From the NCBI GenBank assembly GCA_011049455.1, contig DSBL01000060.1, positions 1 through 64,000 on the forward strand: a DNA stretch of 64,000 nt. Direction: 5' to 3'. The first letter of the stretch is position 1. Each line of letters begins with the position of its first letter. A model generated the notes under the pieces. The model was not told where the DNA came from. It made no database searches and saw nothing but the letters and a program-made list of their open reading frames with translations. Source of the DNA: Desulfonatronum sp. (GTDB lineage Bacteria > Desulfobacterota > Desulfovibrionia > Desulfovibrionales > Desulfonatronaceae). The position numbers and the translations under genes are program-made. Positions 8,147-18,954 of this stretch are shown in pieces.

Positions 8147-8998
8147 TCACGGCATGTCCGTGACCTGGATCCAGAGCAGGGCTTCCTGGGCCAGCCCCTT
8201 GCCTTCGTGTTCGTCCTCGGGGCCGACGCCCAGAGCGGCGATGCCCCACCAGCCGGCCTTGGGCAGACCGATGGCGAACTCGCCCCGGGCGTTGGCCCGG
8301 ATGCCCAAAACTTCCAGGGAGGGGTGCGGCGCTTCGATCGCGGCCTCTTTCTCAAAGGCGTTTTTCTCCATGTTCGGGGCATGGTTCAGGTACTCGACCT
8401 CCAGCTCGGCATGGGGCACGGGCTTGCCTTCGGCCATGACCACGCCCCGGAAAATCCCGCCTGTCCAATTGGCGTAGGGCTTGTCCAAAGGCACGATCTC
8501 CGCGGGCAGTCCCAGGGGCTGATGCCAGTTGCCGGGCACGCCGCCCACGTTGACGATCATCTTGGTGAACTGCTGGATGTATTCCTCGTCAGCCGCCTCG
8601 TAGTACGGTCCGGGCACGAGCACGAACACGTAGTCGCCCATGGAGCGGACCACCTTGGCCGGCAGGTTGGCCTCGTAGGCCTTGCCGGAATTGGTCAGAC
8701 TGGCCCAGGAGATCTCCGTGAGGTACTCCATGAGATCGATCTTTTGCGGCTCGGCTTCCTCGCCGCGCTGCTGGACCACGTAGAACTCCTCCACCGGGGC
8801 CATGTCCATGGTGTGTCCGGCGTCGAATGGATGGGTGAAGATCAGTTTCAGGGTCATGGCCCCGCCCCGCTCCAGGGCGCTCTCCGGGGTGTACAGCATC
8901 TGGAAATGGGCCAGCGCGGGCGCGCCCAAGAACAACGTCAACAAACCGGCCAACAGCAATCCTCTTTTCATCATCTCCTCCTGGTTGTTATGGAACAT
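8147..8998 (-). CDS. DUF4198 domain-containing periplasmic protein, probably metal-transport associated
   Basis: Signal peptide GLLLAGLLTLFLGAPALAHFQMLYTPESALE...; HPFDAGHTMDMAPVEEFYV; NWTGGIFRGVVMAEGKPVPHAELEVEYLN. Near feoB. Confidence 0.75.
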   Translation of the reverse strand: MFHNNQEEMMKRGLLLAGLLTLFLGAPALAHFQMLYTPESALERGGAMTLKLIFTHPFDAGHTMDMAPVEEFYVVQQRGEEAEPQKIDLMEYLTEISWASLTNSGKAYEANLPAKVVRSMGDYVFVLVPGPYYEAADEEYIQQFTKMIVNVGGVPGNWHQPLGLPAEIVPLDKPYANWTGGIFRGVVMAEGKPVPHAELEVEYLNHAPNMEKNAFEKEAAIEAPHPSLEVLGIRANARGEFAIGLPKAGWWGIAALGVGPEDEHEGKGLAQEALLWIQVTDMP

Positions 8999-9068
8999 GA
9001 ATGTGAGAAACCGAAAGTCATTCTTACAAGAATCTCATGGTCGAATCCCGGCGGCCCAAGGCCGCTTG

Positions 9069-9392
9069 CTATTCAAAAATCTGCGACCCCGGGATGACAA
9101 TATCATGCCCCTCCCCGCCGTCGAACGTCACCGAGTATTCGCCCTCGGGCTTGTCGAACTCGATGTCGCTGTTGCGGGACAATTCGCCGCGATAAATTTC
9201 CTTTCCGGATCCGTTTTTGACGATGATGGGCACTCCGGCGGCGGAAGAACCGTCGGAAAATCCGCCCTCGCAGAAGATGGTCCCGTCGCCGTTGTCAAAG
9301 CAGGAAAACAGCGGCGTATGGGCAAACGATTGCCCGGAAAGAGCCAAAAAGCCGAATGCCAGAGCCAAAACAAAAAACTTCTTCATGATCAA
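9069..9392 (-). CDS. Small secreted hypothetical protein
   Basis: MIMKKFFVLALAFGFLALSGQSFAHTPLFSCFDNGDGTIFCEGGFSDGSSAAG...: clear signal peptide; two Cys in the mature part. Confidence 0.65.
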   Translation of the reverse strand: MIMKKFFVLALAFGFLALSGQSFAHTPLFSCFDNGDGTIFCEGGFSDGSSAAGVPIIVKNGSGKEIYRGELSRNSDIEFDKPEGEYSVTFDGGEGHDIVIPGSQIFE

Positions 9393-9520
9393 TTCTCCTT
9401 TTACAATGGTAAACGTTAAATGTTCAAAAATGAAAGGCGAAAGGCAAAATAATCATAATATCAAGATGTTAATCCTATTCAAGGATCCTTGCATCCCCCC
9501 GCCGATTCACCGACTCACCG

Positions 9521-9754
9521 TCACTTGCCTTCGGATTTTCCTCCTTTCTCACCTTCTTCCTTGCTCATCCCCTCATTCCCTTCCCCATCCTCCGGGCATC
9601 GACGCAAGTCATTCAGCCCCTGGGAAACGCACCCTTGCCTGGTTGCCGCGGGACACGTGTCGCAGGAGCATCCTTTCTTCTTGAAAAACGTCCGCCACAG
9701 GTAATACACGGCCCAGGCCAGAACCGCGGCCAGAATCAAATATTCCCAGATCAT
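9521..9754 (-). CDS. FeoB-associated Cys-rich membrane protein
   Basis: MIWEYLILAAVLAWAVYYLWRTFFKKKGCSCDTCPAA: one TM helix then CxCxxC; immediately downstream of feoB. Confidence 0.8.
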   Translation of the reverse strand: MIWEYLILAAVLAWAVYYLWRTFFKKKGCSCDTCPAATRQGCVSQGLNDLRRCPEDGEGNEGMSKEEGEKGGKSEGK

Positions 9755-9760
9755 GGTTTT

Positions 9761-12298
9761 CTACGCCTCCTTCGGCCCGACAATCCCGGACCGCTGGCGC
9801 TCCCAGGCCGGATCGCGGACAAAGGACAGCCCCACGGCCGTGGCCAATGCCAGGCCGTAGAACCACCCCATGGCCTGGATCCCGCTCAGACCCAGCGTGG
9901 ACCCGATGGAAAACACCCCGCTGGCCACGGCCAGGCCGAAAATTGTCGGAAAAATGATGGAAAAAAACATCCATTTATAGGAACCGGTCTGGACCTTGAC
10001 CATGATCGTGGATGCCAGACACGGGGGATACAGAGCAAAAAAGAGCATCAGCGCCAGGGCGTGCAGGGGCGTCTTCCCGCCGGCATCACGCTCCCGGCCC
10101 ATGCGTTCCTCCAGGGCGACGTTCTCGTCCACCCCTTCCTGAAACAATACGCCCAGGGTGGCCACGCTGGATTCCCGGGCCGCAAAGGAGCTGATCAGGG
10201 CCACGTTGATCTTCCAGTCGAAACCGGCGAATCGGGTCACGGGCTCCAAAGCCCGGCCGACCCGGCCGAAATAGCTGTGGACAATGGTTTCCTCGCGGAT
10301 CAGGGTGCGCAGCGTGGCCCGTTCATTGGCCAGGGTGCGCAGAGCGCGGCTGACCATGCGGGCCTCGGCGTCCCGGGCCCGCAACAACGGAAACAAATCC
10401 GGATGCAATGCCTCGTACCGCTGATCCACAGCCTGGGACCTCTCCTGGGTCGCGGCGGCCATCTTGGCCTCCCGGTACGCGGTTGAGACGTTCAGCAGCT
10501 CGAGGATCATTTCGCCCCGCGCCAAATCAGCATACGCGGTATCCTTGACGTCCTCCTGGAACGTGGCCACGGCCGCGTCCATGCGCCGGTCCAAAACAGC
10601 CGTGCGTTCCTCGGGCAGGCCGGGAAATTGCAGCAGCACGTAAACCACGATGGCCACGGCCACGACAATGGTGCCCACCTTCTTGATGAATACCCAGGTC
10701 CGGTCCAAGGCCCGGCGCAGCACGCCCGTCAGCGTGGGCAGATGGTAGTTGGGCATTTCCATGACAAACGGCGCCGTCTCCCGCCCTCGAAGAATGGTCG
10801 AGGTCAACAGTTTGGCCACGATCATGGCCATGATGACCGTGATCGTGGAGATGAACAGCATCAGGAAGGACTTGTGCGCCTCGAAGTAAATATTCACCAG
10901 AAGCGTGTACAGCGGGATCTTGGCCATGCAGTTCATATACGGCACGGTGAGGATCGTGGCCAGGCGGGAGCGTTCGTCCGGGATGCCCTTGGTGGCCATG
11001 ATCCCGGGAACGGCGCAGCCTCCGGTGAACACCCCGGCCAGGATGAACGGCAGGGTGGACTGGCCGTGCAGGCCGAAACTCTGGAACACCCTGTCCAGGA
11101 TAAAGGCGATCCGGGCCATGTACCCGGAGTCCTCCAGAATGGCGATCAGGGCGAACAGGATCAGGAAGATGGGCACGTAGTTCAGCAGGGTGTTCACGCT
11201 GTCCACCATCCACAGGGACAGGGAGCGGAACATGGCGTCCTGGAGCAGACCCGGATCGGGCAGCAGCCCGGCCACGCTGGCCCTGACCCAGGCCAGGGCC
11301 GGCCAGGTCAGGAAGGTCAGCTTGTATCCCTGAACGATGGACAGCTCGTAGATCAGATAGACCGTAAGCACCAAAAATACCGGGGCCAGACCGCGGTGCA
11401 GAAGCACCCGGTCGATCTTTTCGGAAAAATGCACCCTGTCCGCTCCGCCGACTTCCACGCACTGCTCCACAATGGAGGCGGACAGGCGATCCCGGCAGGA
11501 GACAATGTGGTCCCCGGGGGAAATATCCATTTCCCCCTGGAACGCCAGCACCAAGGCATGGACCAGTTCAAGCACCTCTTCAGCCTGCTCGTGATGCCGG
11601 CGCAGCAGCTTCCCGGCTTCGGTGTCCTCCTCCAGCAGCTTCACGGCCATCCAGCGCAAGGTCACGGTCTTGGACAAGGCCGTTGATCCGGCGAGCTGAT
11701 CCTGGACCGCGGCAATGTGCTCCTCGAGCCGTCCGTAATCAACCCAAAAGCCACCATCTGCCTTTTCGCCAGACATGCCTTCCCGTGTGCTTTCCTTGGC
11801 CACCTGGCGTATGGCGCGGCGCAGCTCGGCTTTGCCCCGGCCCTTGCGGCCCACCGTAGGGACCACGGGAACGCCGAGCAGCCCGGCAAGCATTTCATGA
11901 TCCACCCTGCGGCCGTGGCCTTCGGCCACATCCACCATGTTCAGGGCCATGACCACGGGCAAGGACATTTCCAACATTTGAAAGGTGAAATAGAGCCCCC
12001 GGCGCAGACTGGAGGCGTCGATGACGTTGACGATCACATCGGGCTTTTCGCGGAGCAGAAAATCCCGGGCCACCCGCTCCTCCAGGGAAAAGGAGGTCAA
12101 GCTGTAAGTCCCGGGCAGGTCCACCACCTCCACCCGACCCAGTTCGTCACGATAGCTGCCGAGTTTTTTGTCAATGGTCACGCCGGGGTAGTTGGCGATG
12201 TGCTGATTGGCTCCGGTGAGCATGTTGAAAATGGTCGACTTGCCGGCGTTCTGCTGACCGGCCAGACCGACGATGATATTGTTTTTCGCTGGAAACAT
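9761..12298 (-). CDS. feoB: Ferrous iron transport protein B
   Basis: GLAGQQNAGKSTIFNMLTGANQHIANYPGVTIDKK G1 motif, DLPGTYSL, Gate domains; start at 12296-12298. Confidence 0.97.
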   Translation of the reverse strand: MFPAKNNIIVGLAGQQNAGKSTIFNMLTGANQHIANYPGVTIDKKLGSYRDELGRVEVVDLPGTYSLTSFSLEERVARDFLLREKPDVIVNVIDASSLRRGLYFTFQMLEMSLPVVMALNMVDVAEGHGRRVDHEMLAGLLGVPVVPTVGRKGRGKAELRRAIRQVAKESTREGMSGEKADGGFWVDYGRLEEHIAAVQDQLAGSTALSKTVTLRWMAVKLLEEDTEAGKLLRRHHEQAEEVLELVHALVLAFQGEMDISPGDHIVSCRDRLSASIVEQCVEVGGADRVHFSEKIDRVLLHRGLAPVFLVLTVYLIYELSIVQGYKLTFLTWPALAWVRASVAGLLPDPGLLQDAMFRSLSLWMVDSVNTLLNYVPIFLILFALIAILEDSGYMARIAFILDRVFQSFGLHGQSTLPFILAGVFTGGCAVPGIMATKGIPDERSRLATILTVPYMNCMAKIPLYTLLVNIYFEAHKSFLMLFISTITVIMAMIVAKLLTSTILRGRETAPFVMEMPNYHLPTLTGVLRRALDRTWVFIKKVGTIVVAVAIVVYVLLQFPGLPEERTAVLDRRMDAAVATFQEDVKDTAYADLARGEMILELLNVSTAYREAKMAAATQERSQAVDQRYEALHPDLFPLLRARDAEARMVSRALRTLANERATLRTLIREETIVHSYFGRVGRALEPVTRFAGFDWKINVALISSFAARESSVATLGVLFQEGVDENVALEERMGRERDAGGKTPLHALALMLFFALYPPCLASTIMVKVQTGSYKWMFFSIIFPTIFGLAVASGVFSIGSTLGLSGIQAMGWFYGLALATAVGLSFVRDPAWERQRSGIVGPKEA

Positions 12299-12374
12299 GG
12301 TGTGGATTCCGGACTCAGGATGTAAAGTTTTCAATGAATGCGGCAAGCGTGTTCGATCATTGTTGATTAATCTT

Positions 12375-12391
12375 TTGATTATCATAATCAA
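12375..12391. promoter_or_regulatory. Fur-box-like palindrome upstream of feoB
   Basis: TTGATTATcATAATCAA: perfect 8-1-8 inverted repeat in the feoA-feoB gap. Confidence 0.6.
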
Positions 12392-12425
12392 TAAATACCC
12401 GTTGTGCTCCTGCATCCCGGGATGG

Positions 12426-12767
12426 CTAGTCCGCCCGCACCTCGATCAGGTCGGCCTCGCGCTTGCGCAGGGTCACGTAGTAGTCCCCCAGGCGCATCTC
12501 CAGGGGATCCCCCAGGGTGGCGCAACGGATCATTTCCACCTCGGCGTCGGGCACGAATCCCAAATCCAGCAAACGCTGGCGGATGGCGCCGCAGGCATTG
12601 TGTCGCCGGATGCGACAGCGACAACCGTTGGACACCTGGGTCAGGACTTGGCGCCCGTCGGCCTTTTGTTCTTCCCGCGCTGAAACACGCGTTGGACATT
12701 CCATACAAGGCTTGCGTCCCCGTCTGCGGCCATGGCTCATTCTCGTCCTCCTTAAGTCCACTGTCAT
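12426..12767 (-). CDS. feoA: FeoA domain protein
   Basis: IRQRLLDLGFVPDAEVEMIRCATLGDPLEMRLGDYYVTLRKREADLIEV; an internal start at ~12740 is possible. Confidence 0.88.
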   Translation of the reverse strand: MTVDLRRTRMSHGRRRGRKPCMECPTRVSAREEQKADGRQVLTQVSNGCRCRIRRHNACGAIRQRLLDLGFVPDAEVEMIRCATLGDPLEMRLGDYYVTLRKREADLIEVRAD

Positions 12768-12844
12768 TAAAAAAATGCGGCAACCGAAGATGCCGCGTGC
12801 ATCCCGTTATCAAGGCAGTGGCTGTTTGCTGAGGAGCTTAATAT

Positions 12845-12859
12845 TGATAACAAATTTCA
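12845..12859 (-). promoter_or_regulatory. Candidate Fur-like site upstream of feoA
   Basis: TGATAACaAATTTCA, 11 of 14 positions match the 7-1-7 model TGATAAT-N-ATTATCA. Confidence 0.4.
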
Positions 12860-13061
12860 AAGTCAAGTTTTTTCCGAAAAATTTTTCACCTTGGCCTTGG
12901 TATCAGCGAATTGACAACAACCAGCGCCTGCCCTGATGGCTGCGGCTTCAGGGGTACGGTTTGACATTTGCCCGAATCTTGGGTCTACCAAAAACAAAAA
13001 AGACAAAAGAAAACAAAGTGCACGCCCAGCGTGCGTGCGTGAAGAACAAGGAGTCCATGCC

Positions 13062-15263
13062 ATGCGTCTGATCATTGTGTCCAACCGCCTGCCCATCAGC
13101 CTGGAGGAACGCGACGGCAAAATCATCGCCAGGGAATCCGTGGGCGGCTTGGCCACGGGCCTGAACGCCTACCTGGACTCTCTGGACCAAGACTCTCCCT
13201 TTGACAATGAGCCCTTGTGGATCGGATGGCCGGGCATGTCCCTGGACGATCCGGACAAGTTCGACTTTTCCCGGCGGATCATGGGCAAGTTCCGGATCTG
13301 CCCGGTCAACTTGAGCACCGAACAGATGGACAGCTTCTATCTCGGCTTCTGCAATTCCACGCTCTGGCCATTGTTTCACTATTTTCCGTCCTATGTCCAT
13401 TTCAACGAGGAATTCTGGAAAAGCTACCAGGAGGTCAACGAGATTTTCCGTGATACCGTGGACCCGCTGCTCCAGCCCGGGGACGTCCTCTGGATCCACG
13501 ACTACCAGATCATGCTTCTGCCGGAAATGATCCGCAGACGCCGCTCGGATGTGAGCATCGGCTTTTTCCTGCATATCCCCTTCCCGTCCTATGAAATTTT
13601 CCGGCAATTGCCCAAAACATGGCGCGCCGATCTGCTCAAAGGCCTGCTCGGGTCAGACCTGGTGGGATTTCATACCTACGACTATACCCAGCATTTCCTG
13701 CGCAGCATTTCGGCAATCCTGGGTCTGGAGCACAATCTGGGCAAAATCATGGTCGGAGATCGTCTGGTCAAGGCGGACACCTTTCCCATGGGCATTGACT
13801 ACGGCAAATACGCCCAGGCCGCTCAAGACCCGCGGAACCAGGCCGAAAAGGAAGAACTGCGCGGCTCCCTGGGACCGGCCAGGATCATGCTCTCCATCGA
13901 CCGCCTGGACTACAGCAAAGGCATCACCAACCGCCTGCAGGGATACGAACTGTTCCTCCAGAACAACCCGGAATGGCACGGACGGGTCGTGCTCATGCTG
14001 GTGGTCGTGCCCTCGCGCACAGGAGTGGGCAAGTATCAGGAAATGAAAAAACAGATCGACGAACTGGTCGGCGCCATCAACGGCAGGTTCGGCAAAATCT
14101 CCTGGACCCCGATCATCTATCAATTCACCACCTACGCCCTGCGCGGCCTGACCATGCTCTACGACATCAGCGACGTGGCCCTGGTCACGCCGCTGCGCGA
14201 CGGGATGAACCTGATCGCCAAGGAATACATCGCCGCCAAAACAGAAAACAAGGGCGTCCTGGTGCTCAGCGAGACCGCGGGTGCGGCCATCGAACTGGGG
14301 GAAACCCTGATTGTCAATGCCAACAGCATCGCGGATATCGCTGAATCCATGCGTCAGGCCCTGGAAATGCCCGCGGACGAACAGGCCCGGATCATGGCCC
14401 TGCTCAAGGACCGCCTGGAACGCTTCGACGTCAACCACTGGGCCCAGGATTTCATGAACTCGGTGCTTCAGGTCAAGGCCGAGCAGGAGCGCATGGAATC
14501 CACATTCATCAATGTCGAGGCAGCCGTGGACATTGTCGGCCGCTGTAAAGCCGCGGCCAGCAGACTGCTGCTGCTGGACTATGACGGCACCTTGGTCCCG
14601 TTTCACGATGCGCCCTCCATGGCCTGCCCCACTGAAGAAAACAGGGAAATCCTTTCAACCCTGGCCAAAATGCCGGAAACCCAGGTGGTCATTCTCAGCG
14701 GTCGGGACAGGCATAACCTGGAACGCTGCCTGGGGCGGCTGCCCGTGGCCCTGGTGGCGGAGCACGGAGTCTGGGTCCGCGAAACCAACGGCAACTGGCA
14801 AATGATCCGCCCCCTGCTCAACGATTGGAAGGAGCAAATCAGGCCGATTCTGGACCGTTTCAGTTCCAGGGTGCCAGGGGCCTTCACCGAGGACAAGGAC
14901 TTTTCCATGGCCTGGCACTATCGCCAGGCGGATCGCCTCCTGGGAGCCCAGCGAGCCCGTGAATTGTCCGAAACCTTGCGCGTGCTGGCCTCCAATGTGG
15001 GCATCCAGGTCCTGCAAAGTCCGATGGTTGTGGAGGTTCGCAGCGCGGGCATCAGCAAGGCCGTGTCGGCCATGCATTTCAGCGCAAAGAAGCCCTGGGA
15101 CTTCATCCTGGCCATGGGCGACGCGGAAAGCGACGAGGAAATGTTCAAAACCTTGCCCGCCCATGCCGTGACCATCCGCGTGGGGCACGATCTTTCCCAC
15201 GCTACCTACAATATCCGCAACACGCGTGCGGTCTGCGTCCTGCTGAAGAATTTCACCTTATGA
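13062..15263 (+). CDS. Bifunctional trehalose-6-phosphate synthase/phosphatase (OtsA-OtsB fusion)
   Basis: GT20 N-terminus [16 protein letters not shown]...[12 protein letters not shown]...[14 protein letters not shown]-type phosphatase C-terminus [13 protein letters not shown]...[11 protein letters not shown]. Confidence 0.93.
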   Translation: MRLIIVSNRLPISLEERDGKIIARESVGGLATGLNAYLDSLDQDSPFDNEPLWIGWPGMSLDDPDKFDFSRRIMGKFRICPVNLSTEQMDSFYLGFCNSTLWPLFHYFPSYVHFNEEFWKSYQEVNEIFRDTVDPLLQPGDVLWIHDYQIMLLPEMIRRRRSDVSIGFFLHIPFPSYEIFRQLPKTWRADLLKGLLGSDLVGFHTYDYTQHFLRSISAILGLEHNLGKIMVGDRLVKADTFPMGIDYGKYAQAAQDPRNQAEKEELRGSLGPARIMLSIDRLDYSKGITNRLQGYELFLQNNPEWHGRVVLMLVVVPSRTGVGKYQEMKKQIDELVGAINGRFGKISWTPIIYQFTTYALRGLTMLYDISDVALVTPLRDGMNLIAKEYIAAKTENKGVLVLSETAGAAIELGETLIVNANSIADIAESMRQALEMPADEQARIMALLKDRLERFDVNHWAQDFMNSVLQVKAEQERMESTFINVEAAVDIVGRCKAAASRLLLLDYDGTLVPFHDAPSMACPTEENREILSTLAKMPETQVVILSGRDRHNLERCLGRLPVALVAEHGVWVRETNGNWQMIRPLLNDWKEQIRPILDRFSSRVPGAFTEDKDFSMAWHYRQADRLLGAQRARELSETLRVLASNVGIQVLQSPMVVEVRSAGISKAVSAMHFSAKKPWDFILAMGDAESDEEMFKTLPAHAVTIRVGHDLSHATYNIRNTRAVCVLLKNFTL

Positions 15264-15273
15264 CAAGTGAACC

Positions 15274-16023
15274 ATGCGGGAAAAACTTTTGCCAAGACTA
15301 CGAACCGTCATGATTCGTGCCGTCGTGGCTTGGCTTTTGGGACTGCTCGGCCTTGGCGCAGCGAGCCTCGCCACGGCCCAGGACGCCGTGAGAATCATGC
15401 CCCTGGGGGATTCCATCACCCAGGGCAATCGTCATCAGAACAGTTATCGCCGTCCGCTTTGGCACATCCTCGAGGAGGCGGGCCTGAGCGTGGACTTTGT
15501 CGGATCGCAGCGGCGCAATCACTGGGGCGGCCCGCCGGATCCGGATTTTGATCCGGATCACGAAGGCCACTGGGGCTGGCGCGCGGATCAAATCTTGACA
15601 AGACTGCACAAATGGACAGCCGCCGCCCGGCCGGACATCGTGCTGATCCACCTGGGCACCAATGATTTGGCCCACAGCAAAGAACCGGAAGTGATCGCGG
15701 ATGAATTGAGCGCTGCAATCCAGGTGTTGCGGACACACAATCCCCGTGTTGCCGTGCTTGTAGCCCAGCTCATCGACAACGCCTTCATCAGTCCCCTGGT
15801 GCAGGACCTGAATGAAGTCATCAAAGGGCTCGCCGCCGGGTCAACGCCCGAATCCCCAATAATCATCGTCGACCAATGGACGGGATTTGATCCGCGCATG
15901 CACACCTATGACGGCACCCACCCCAACGAAGCCGGAGAGCGGTTCATGGCCCGGCGCTGGGCCGAGGCCTTGCTGCCGGTGCTTTCAAACCAACGGCTTG
16001 AGCCTTCTGATCCCAGGGAATAG
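15274..16023 (+). CDS. SGNH/GDSL-family hydrolase
   Basis: Signal peptide then [37 protein letters not shown]. Confidence 0.88.
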   Translation: MREKLLPRLRTVMIRAVVAWLLGLLGLGAASLATAQDAVRIMPLGDSITQGNRHQNSYRRPLWHILEEAGLSVDFVGSQRRNHWGGPPDPDFDPDHEGHWGWRADQILTRLHKWTAAARPDIVLIHLGTNDLAHSKEPEVIADELSAAIQVLRTHNPRVAVLVAQLIDNAFISPLVQDLNEVIKGLAAGSTPESPIIIVDQWTGFDPRMHTYDGTHPNEAGERFMARRWAEALLPVLSNQRLEPSDPRE

Positions 16024-16108
16024 ATTGCGCGGCAAACCTGTCTTTCCGCCAAACATGGGCGACCGCTGACGCGCATACGGCCCTGGCTTTCATTTTCTTG
16101 TCGACTAC

Positions 16109-16146
16109 GAACGACAAAAGCCGCCCTGAGGCGGCTTTTGTCGTTC
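16109..16146. terminator. Bidirectional hairpin terminator between GDSL hydrolase and lon
   Basis: GAACGACAAAAGCCGCC-CTGA-GGCGGCTTTTGTCGTTC: perfect 17-bp stem with T-tracts on both strands. Confidence 0.88.
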
Positions 16147-16168
16147 AGTACACACAACGCGTCCTGGC

Positions 16169-18625
16169 TTATTCGACGTTTTCCGATGATACCAGGGGCC
16201 AGATTTCGTCCACGTGCTCCACGAAACGGGCCTTGATCTTGCGGCGCAGATCCGCAGGCACCTCCTGCAGGTCCTTCTTATTCTGCTTGGGGACGAGCAC
16301 CTCCCTCAAACCGTGGGCCACGGCGGCCAGAATCTTTTCCTTGATGCCGCCTACGGGCATGACCCGGCCGCGCAGGGTGATCTCGCCGGTCATGGCCAGA
16401 TCGTTTCGCACCGGCGTGCCGGTCAGGGCGGACAGCAGCGCCGTGACCAGGGTCACCCCGGCCGAAGGACCGTCCTTGGGCGTGGCTCCGGCCGGTACGT
16501 GAATATGGATATCCAACTTTTCCGAAAAATCAGGATCCAGGCCGAGCTTCTTGGCCCGTCCGCGGGCATAGCTGAGCGCGGCCTGGGCGCTCTCCTTCAT
16601 CACCTCGCCCAGCTGGCCGGTGAGAATCAGCTTGCCCTTGCCGGGCATGGTGGTGGCTTCCACATGGAGCACCTCCCCGCCCACCGGGGTCCAGGCCAGA
16701 CCCAAAGCCACACCGGGATACAGTTCCTTGTCCTTTTCATCCTCCAGGAACCTGGCCACGCCCAGCAGCTTGGCCAGCATTCGTGCGGTGATGGTGAACG
16801 GACCAGGCTCGTCTTCCGCCACCTTGCGGGCCAGCTTGCGGCAGACCGACCCCAGTTCCCGCTCCAGGTTCCGCAAACCGGCCTCGCGCGTATAGTCCCG
16901 GATGATCCGGCTGATGATCTGGTCCGCGATCTGCACATCCTCCAGGTGCAGGCCGTTTTCCTTGATCTGCCGGGGCAAAAGGTACTTACGGGCGATCTTG
17001 ATCTTTTCCACCTCGGTGTAGCCGGGGATGCGGATGACCTCCATCCGGTCCAGCAAGGCCGAGGGTATGGTGTCCAGCACGTTGGCCGTGCAGATGAACA
17101 TGACCTTGGACAGGTCAAAGGGCACGTTCAGGTAGTGGTCGCTGAAGGCGAAGTTCTGCTCCGGGTCCAGCACCTCCAGCAGGGCCGATGACGGGTCGCC
17201 CCGAAAATCCGTGCCCACCTTGTCGATCTCGTCCAGCATGACCACGGGGTTGCGCGTCCCGGCCTGCTTGATGCTCTGAATGATCCGTCCGGGCATGGAC
17301 CCGATGTAGGTCCTGCGATGACCGCGGATCTCCGCCTCGTCGCGAATGCCGCCCAAAGACATGCGTACGAATTTGCGGCCCAGGGCCCGGGCGATGGACC
17401 GCCCCAGGGAGGTTTTACCCACGCCGGGAGGGCCGACAAAGCAAAGGATCGGACCCTTCATGTCCGGGTTCAGTTTGCGCACGCTCAGGTATTCCAGAAT
17501 CCGATCCTTGACCTTGTCCAGGCCGTAGTGATCCTCGTCCAGAATGGCCTTGGCCTCCTGAATCACCAATCGATCCTTGGACATCTTTTTCCAGGGAAGC
17601 TCCACCAGCCAATCCAGATAAGTCCGGATCACCGTGGCCTCGGAGGACTCGGGATGCATGGACTCCAGACGCTTGAGCTGCTTGTCCGCCTCCTTGCGCA
17701 CATCCTTGGGCAGGCCGGCCTTTTTCAAGGCGACGCGCAACTCCTCCAGCTCCTCCTCTCCCTCCGCGGAATCACCCAACTCCTTGCGGATGGCCTTGAG
17801 CTGCTCGCGCAGGAAAAACTCGCGCTGGGCCTTGTCCATGCCTTCCTTGGCCATGTTCTGGATCTTGGCCTGCATCTCCGCCACCTCGGCTTCCTTGAGC
17901 AGCTGGCGGTTGACCAGAATAAGGCGCTGCACCGGATCCTCGCAGGCCAGAATCTCCTGGGCCTCCTCCACCTTCATGCGCAAATTGGACGCAATCAGGT
18001 CGGCCAGACGGCCGGGTTCCTCCACATTGTTCAAAACAGCCAGAACATCCGGGGAGGCAATGCCGCGCAGGGTTAAAATCTTCTCGCTCTGTTCCCGGGC
18101 CGTACGGACCATGGCTTCCAGTTCCGGGGTGGGTTCGGCGGCCTCCGGCTCCATAATGGGTTCAATCTCCACCATGTGAAACGGCTCGTTGTGCACAAAT
18201 CCCGTGATGCGTGCCCTGGTCACTCCCTGGATCAGCACCTTGAGTCGACCGTCCGGCATTTTCAGCATGCGCATGATTGTGGCCACCGTGCCCACGGAAT
18301 GCACCTCGTGCGGACCCGGGTCGTCAGTCTTCTCATCCTTTTGGGTGGCGATTAAAATATGGCGGTTGGAATTCAAAGCCGCGTCCACTGCCTGAATCGA
18401 CTTCTCCCGACCCACGAACAAGGGCAGGATCATGTAGTTGAAGACCACCACGTCGCGCACGGGCAGCAAGGGCATCTGGGAAGGCAATTCCTGCCTGATG
18501 TCTCCCCCGCCGCTTTCCTCGGAATCCGCGACTGGATCAGTCGTAGGACGCAGCTTCACGCGAGCCTCCTGTTCGTCTGATTCTGAAACCACATCCACTT
18601 TCGGCGAATCATTATCACTGCTCAT
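16169..18625 (-). CDS. lon: ATP-dependent protease La (Lon)
   Basis: [60 protein letters not shown] catalytic Ser. Confidence 0.97.
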   Translation of the reverse strand: MSSDNDSPKVDVVSESDEQEARVKLRPTTDPVADSEESGGGDIRQELPSQMPLLPVRDVVVFNYMILPLFVGREKSIQAVDAALNSNRHILIATQKDEKTDDPGPHEVHSVGTVATIMRMLKMPDGRLKVLIQGVTRARITGFVHNEPFHMVEIEPIMEPEAAEPTPELEAMVRTAREQSEKILTLRGIASPDVLAVLNNVEEPGRLADLIASNLRMKVEEAQEILACEDPVQRLILVNRQLLKEAEVAEMQAKIQNMAKEGMDKAQREFFLREQLKAIRKELGDSAEGEEELEELRVALKKAGLPKDVRKEADKQLKRLESMHPESSEATVIRTYLDWLVELPWKKMSKDRLVIQEAKAILDEDHYGLDKVKDRILEYLSVRKLNPDMKGPILCFVGPPGVGKTSLGRSIARALGRKFVRMSLGGIRDEAEIRGHRRTYIGSMPGRIIQSIKQAGTRNPVVMLDEIDKVGTDFRGDPSSALLEVLDPEQNFAFSDHYLNVPFDLSKVMFICTANVLDTIPSALLDRMEVIRIPGYTEVEKIKIARKYLLPRQIKENGLHLEDVQIADQIISRIIRDYTREAGLRNLERELGSVCRKLARKVAEDEPGPFTITARMLAKLLGVARFLEDEKDKELYPGVALGLAWTPVGGEVLHVEATTMPGKGKLILTGQLGEVMKESAQAALSYARGRAKKLGLDPDFSEKLDIHIHVPAGATPKDGPSAGVTLVTALLSALTGTPVRNDLAMTGEITLRGRVMPVGGIKEKILAAVAHGLREVLVPKQNKKDLQEVPADLRRKIKARFVEHVDEIWPLVSSENVE

Positions 18626-18664
18626 AAAAAAGAATCTCCTTCAAAAACTCGGCACTCCAGAGGA

Positions 18665-18943
18665 TCATCGGGTAATGGCGAACCCGGTCATCAGCCCCTC
18701 TCCATCCACGAACCTGCTGTCCACCTGATCCACGCGTGACAACGGCGGTCCGTCGCGCAGCAGTTCAAGAAAACTTCGCAAGGATTGCTCGGGCCCCTGA
18801 GCCGTCAATTCCACCCGTCCGTCGGGCAGGTTGCGCACCCAGCCTGCCAGGCCAAGCTCCCGGGCCTGGTTTCTGGTCCAGGCGCGAAAAAATACGCCCT
18901 GCACTCTCCCGCTGATCACCGCATGCATCGTCTTCATTTTCAA
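18665..18943 (-). CDS. Acylphosphatase
   Basis: AVISGRVQGVFFRAWTRNQARELGLAGWVRNLPDGRVEL. Confidence 0.93.
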   Translation of the reverse strand: MKMKTMHAVISGRVQGVFFRAWTRNQARELGLAGWVRNLPDGRVELTAQGPEQSLRSFLELLRDGPPLSRVDQVDSRFVDGEGLMTGFAITR

Positions 18944-18954
18944 ATTCCATCAGG

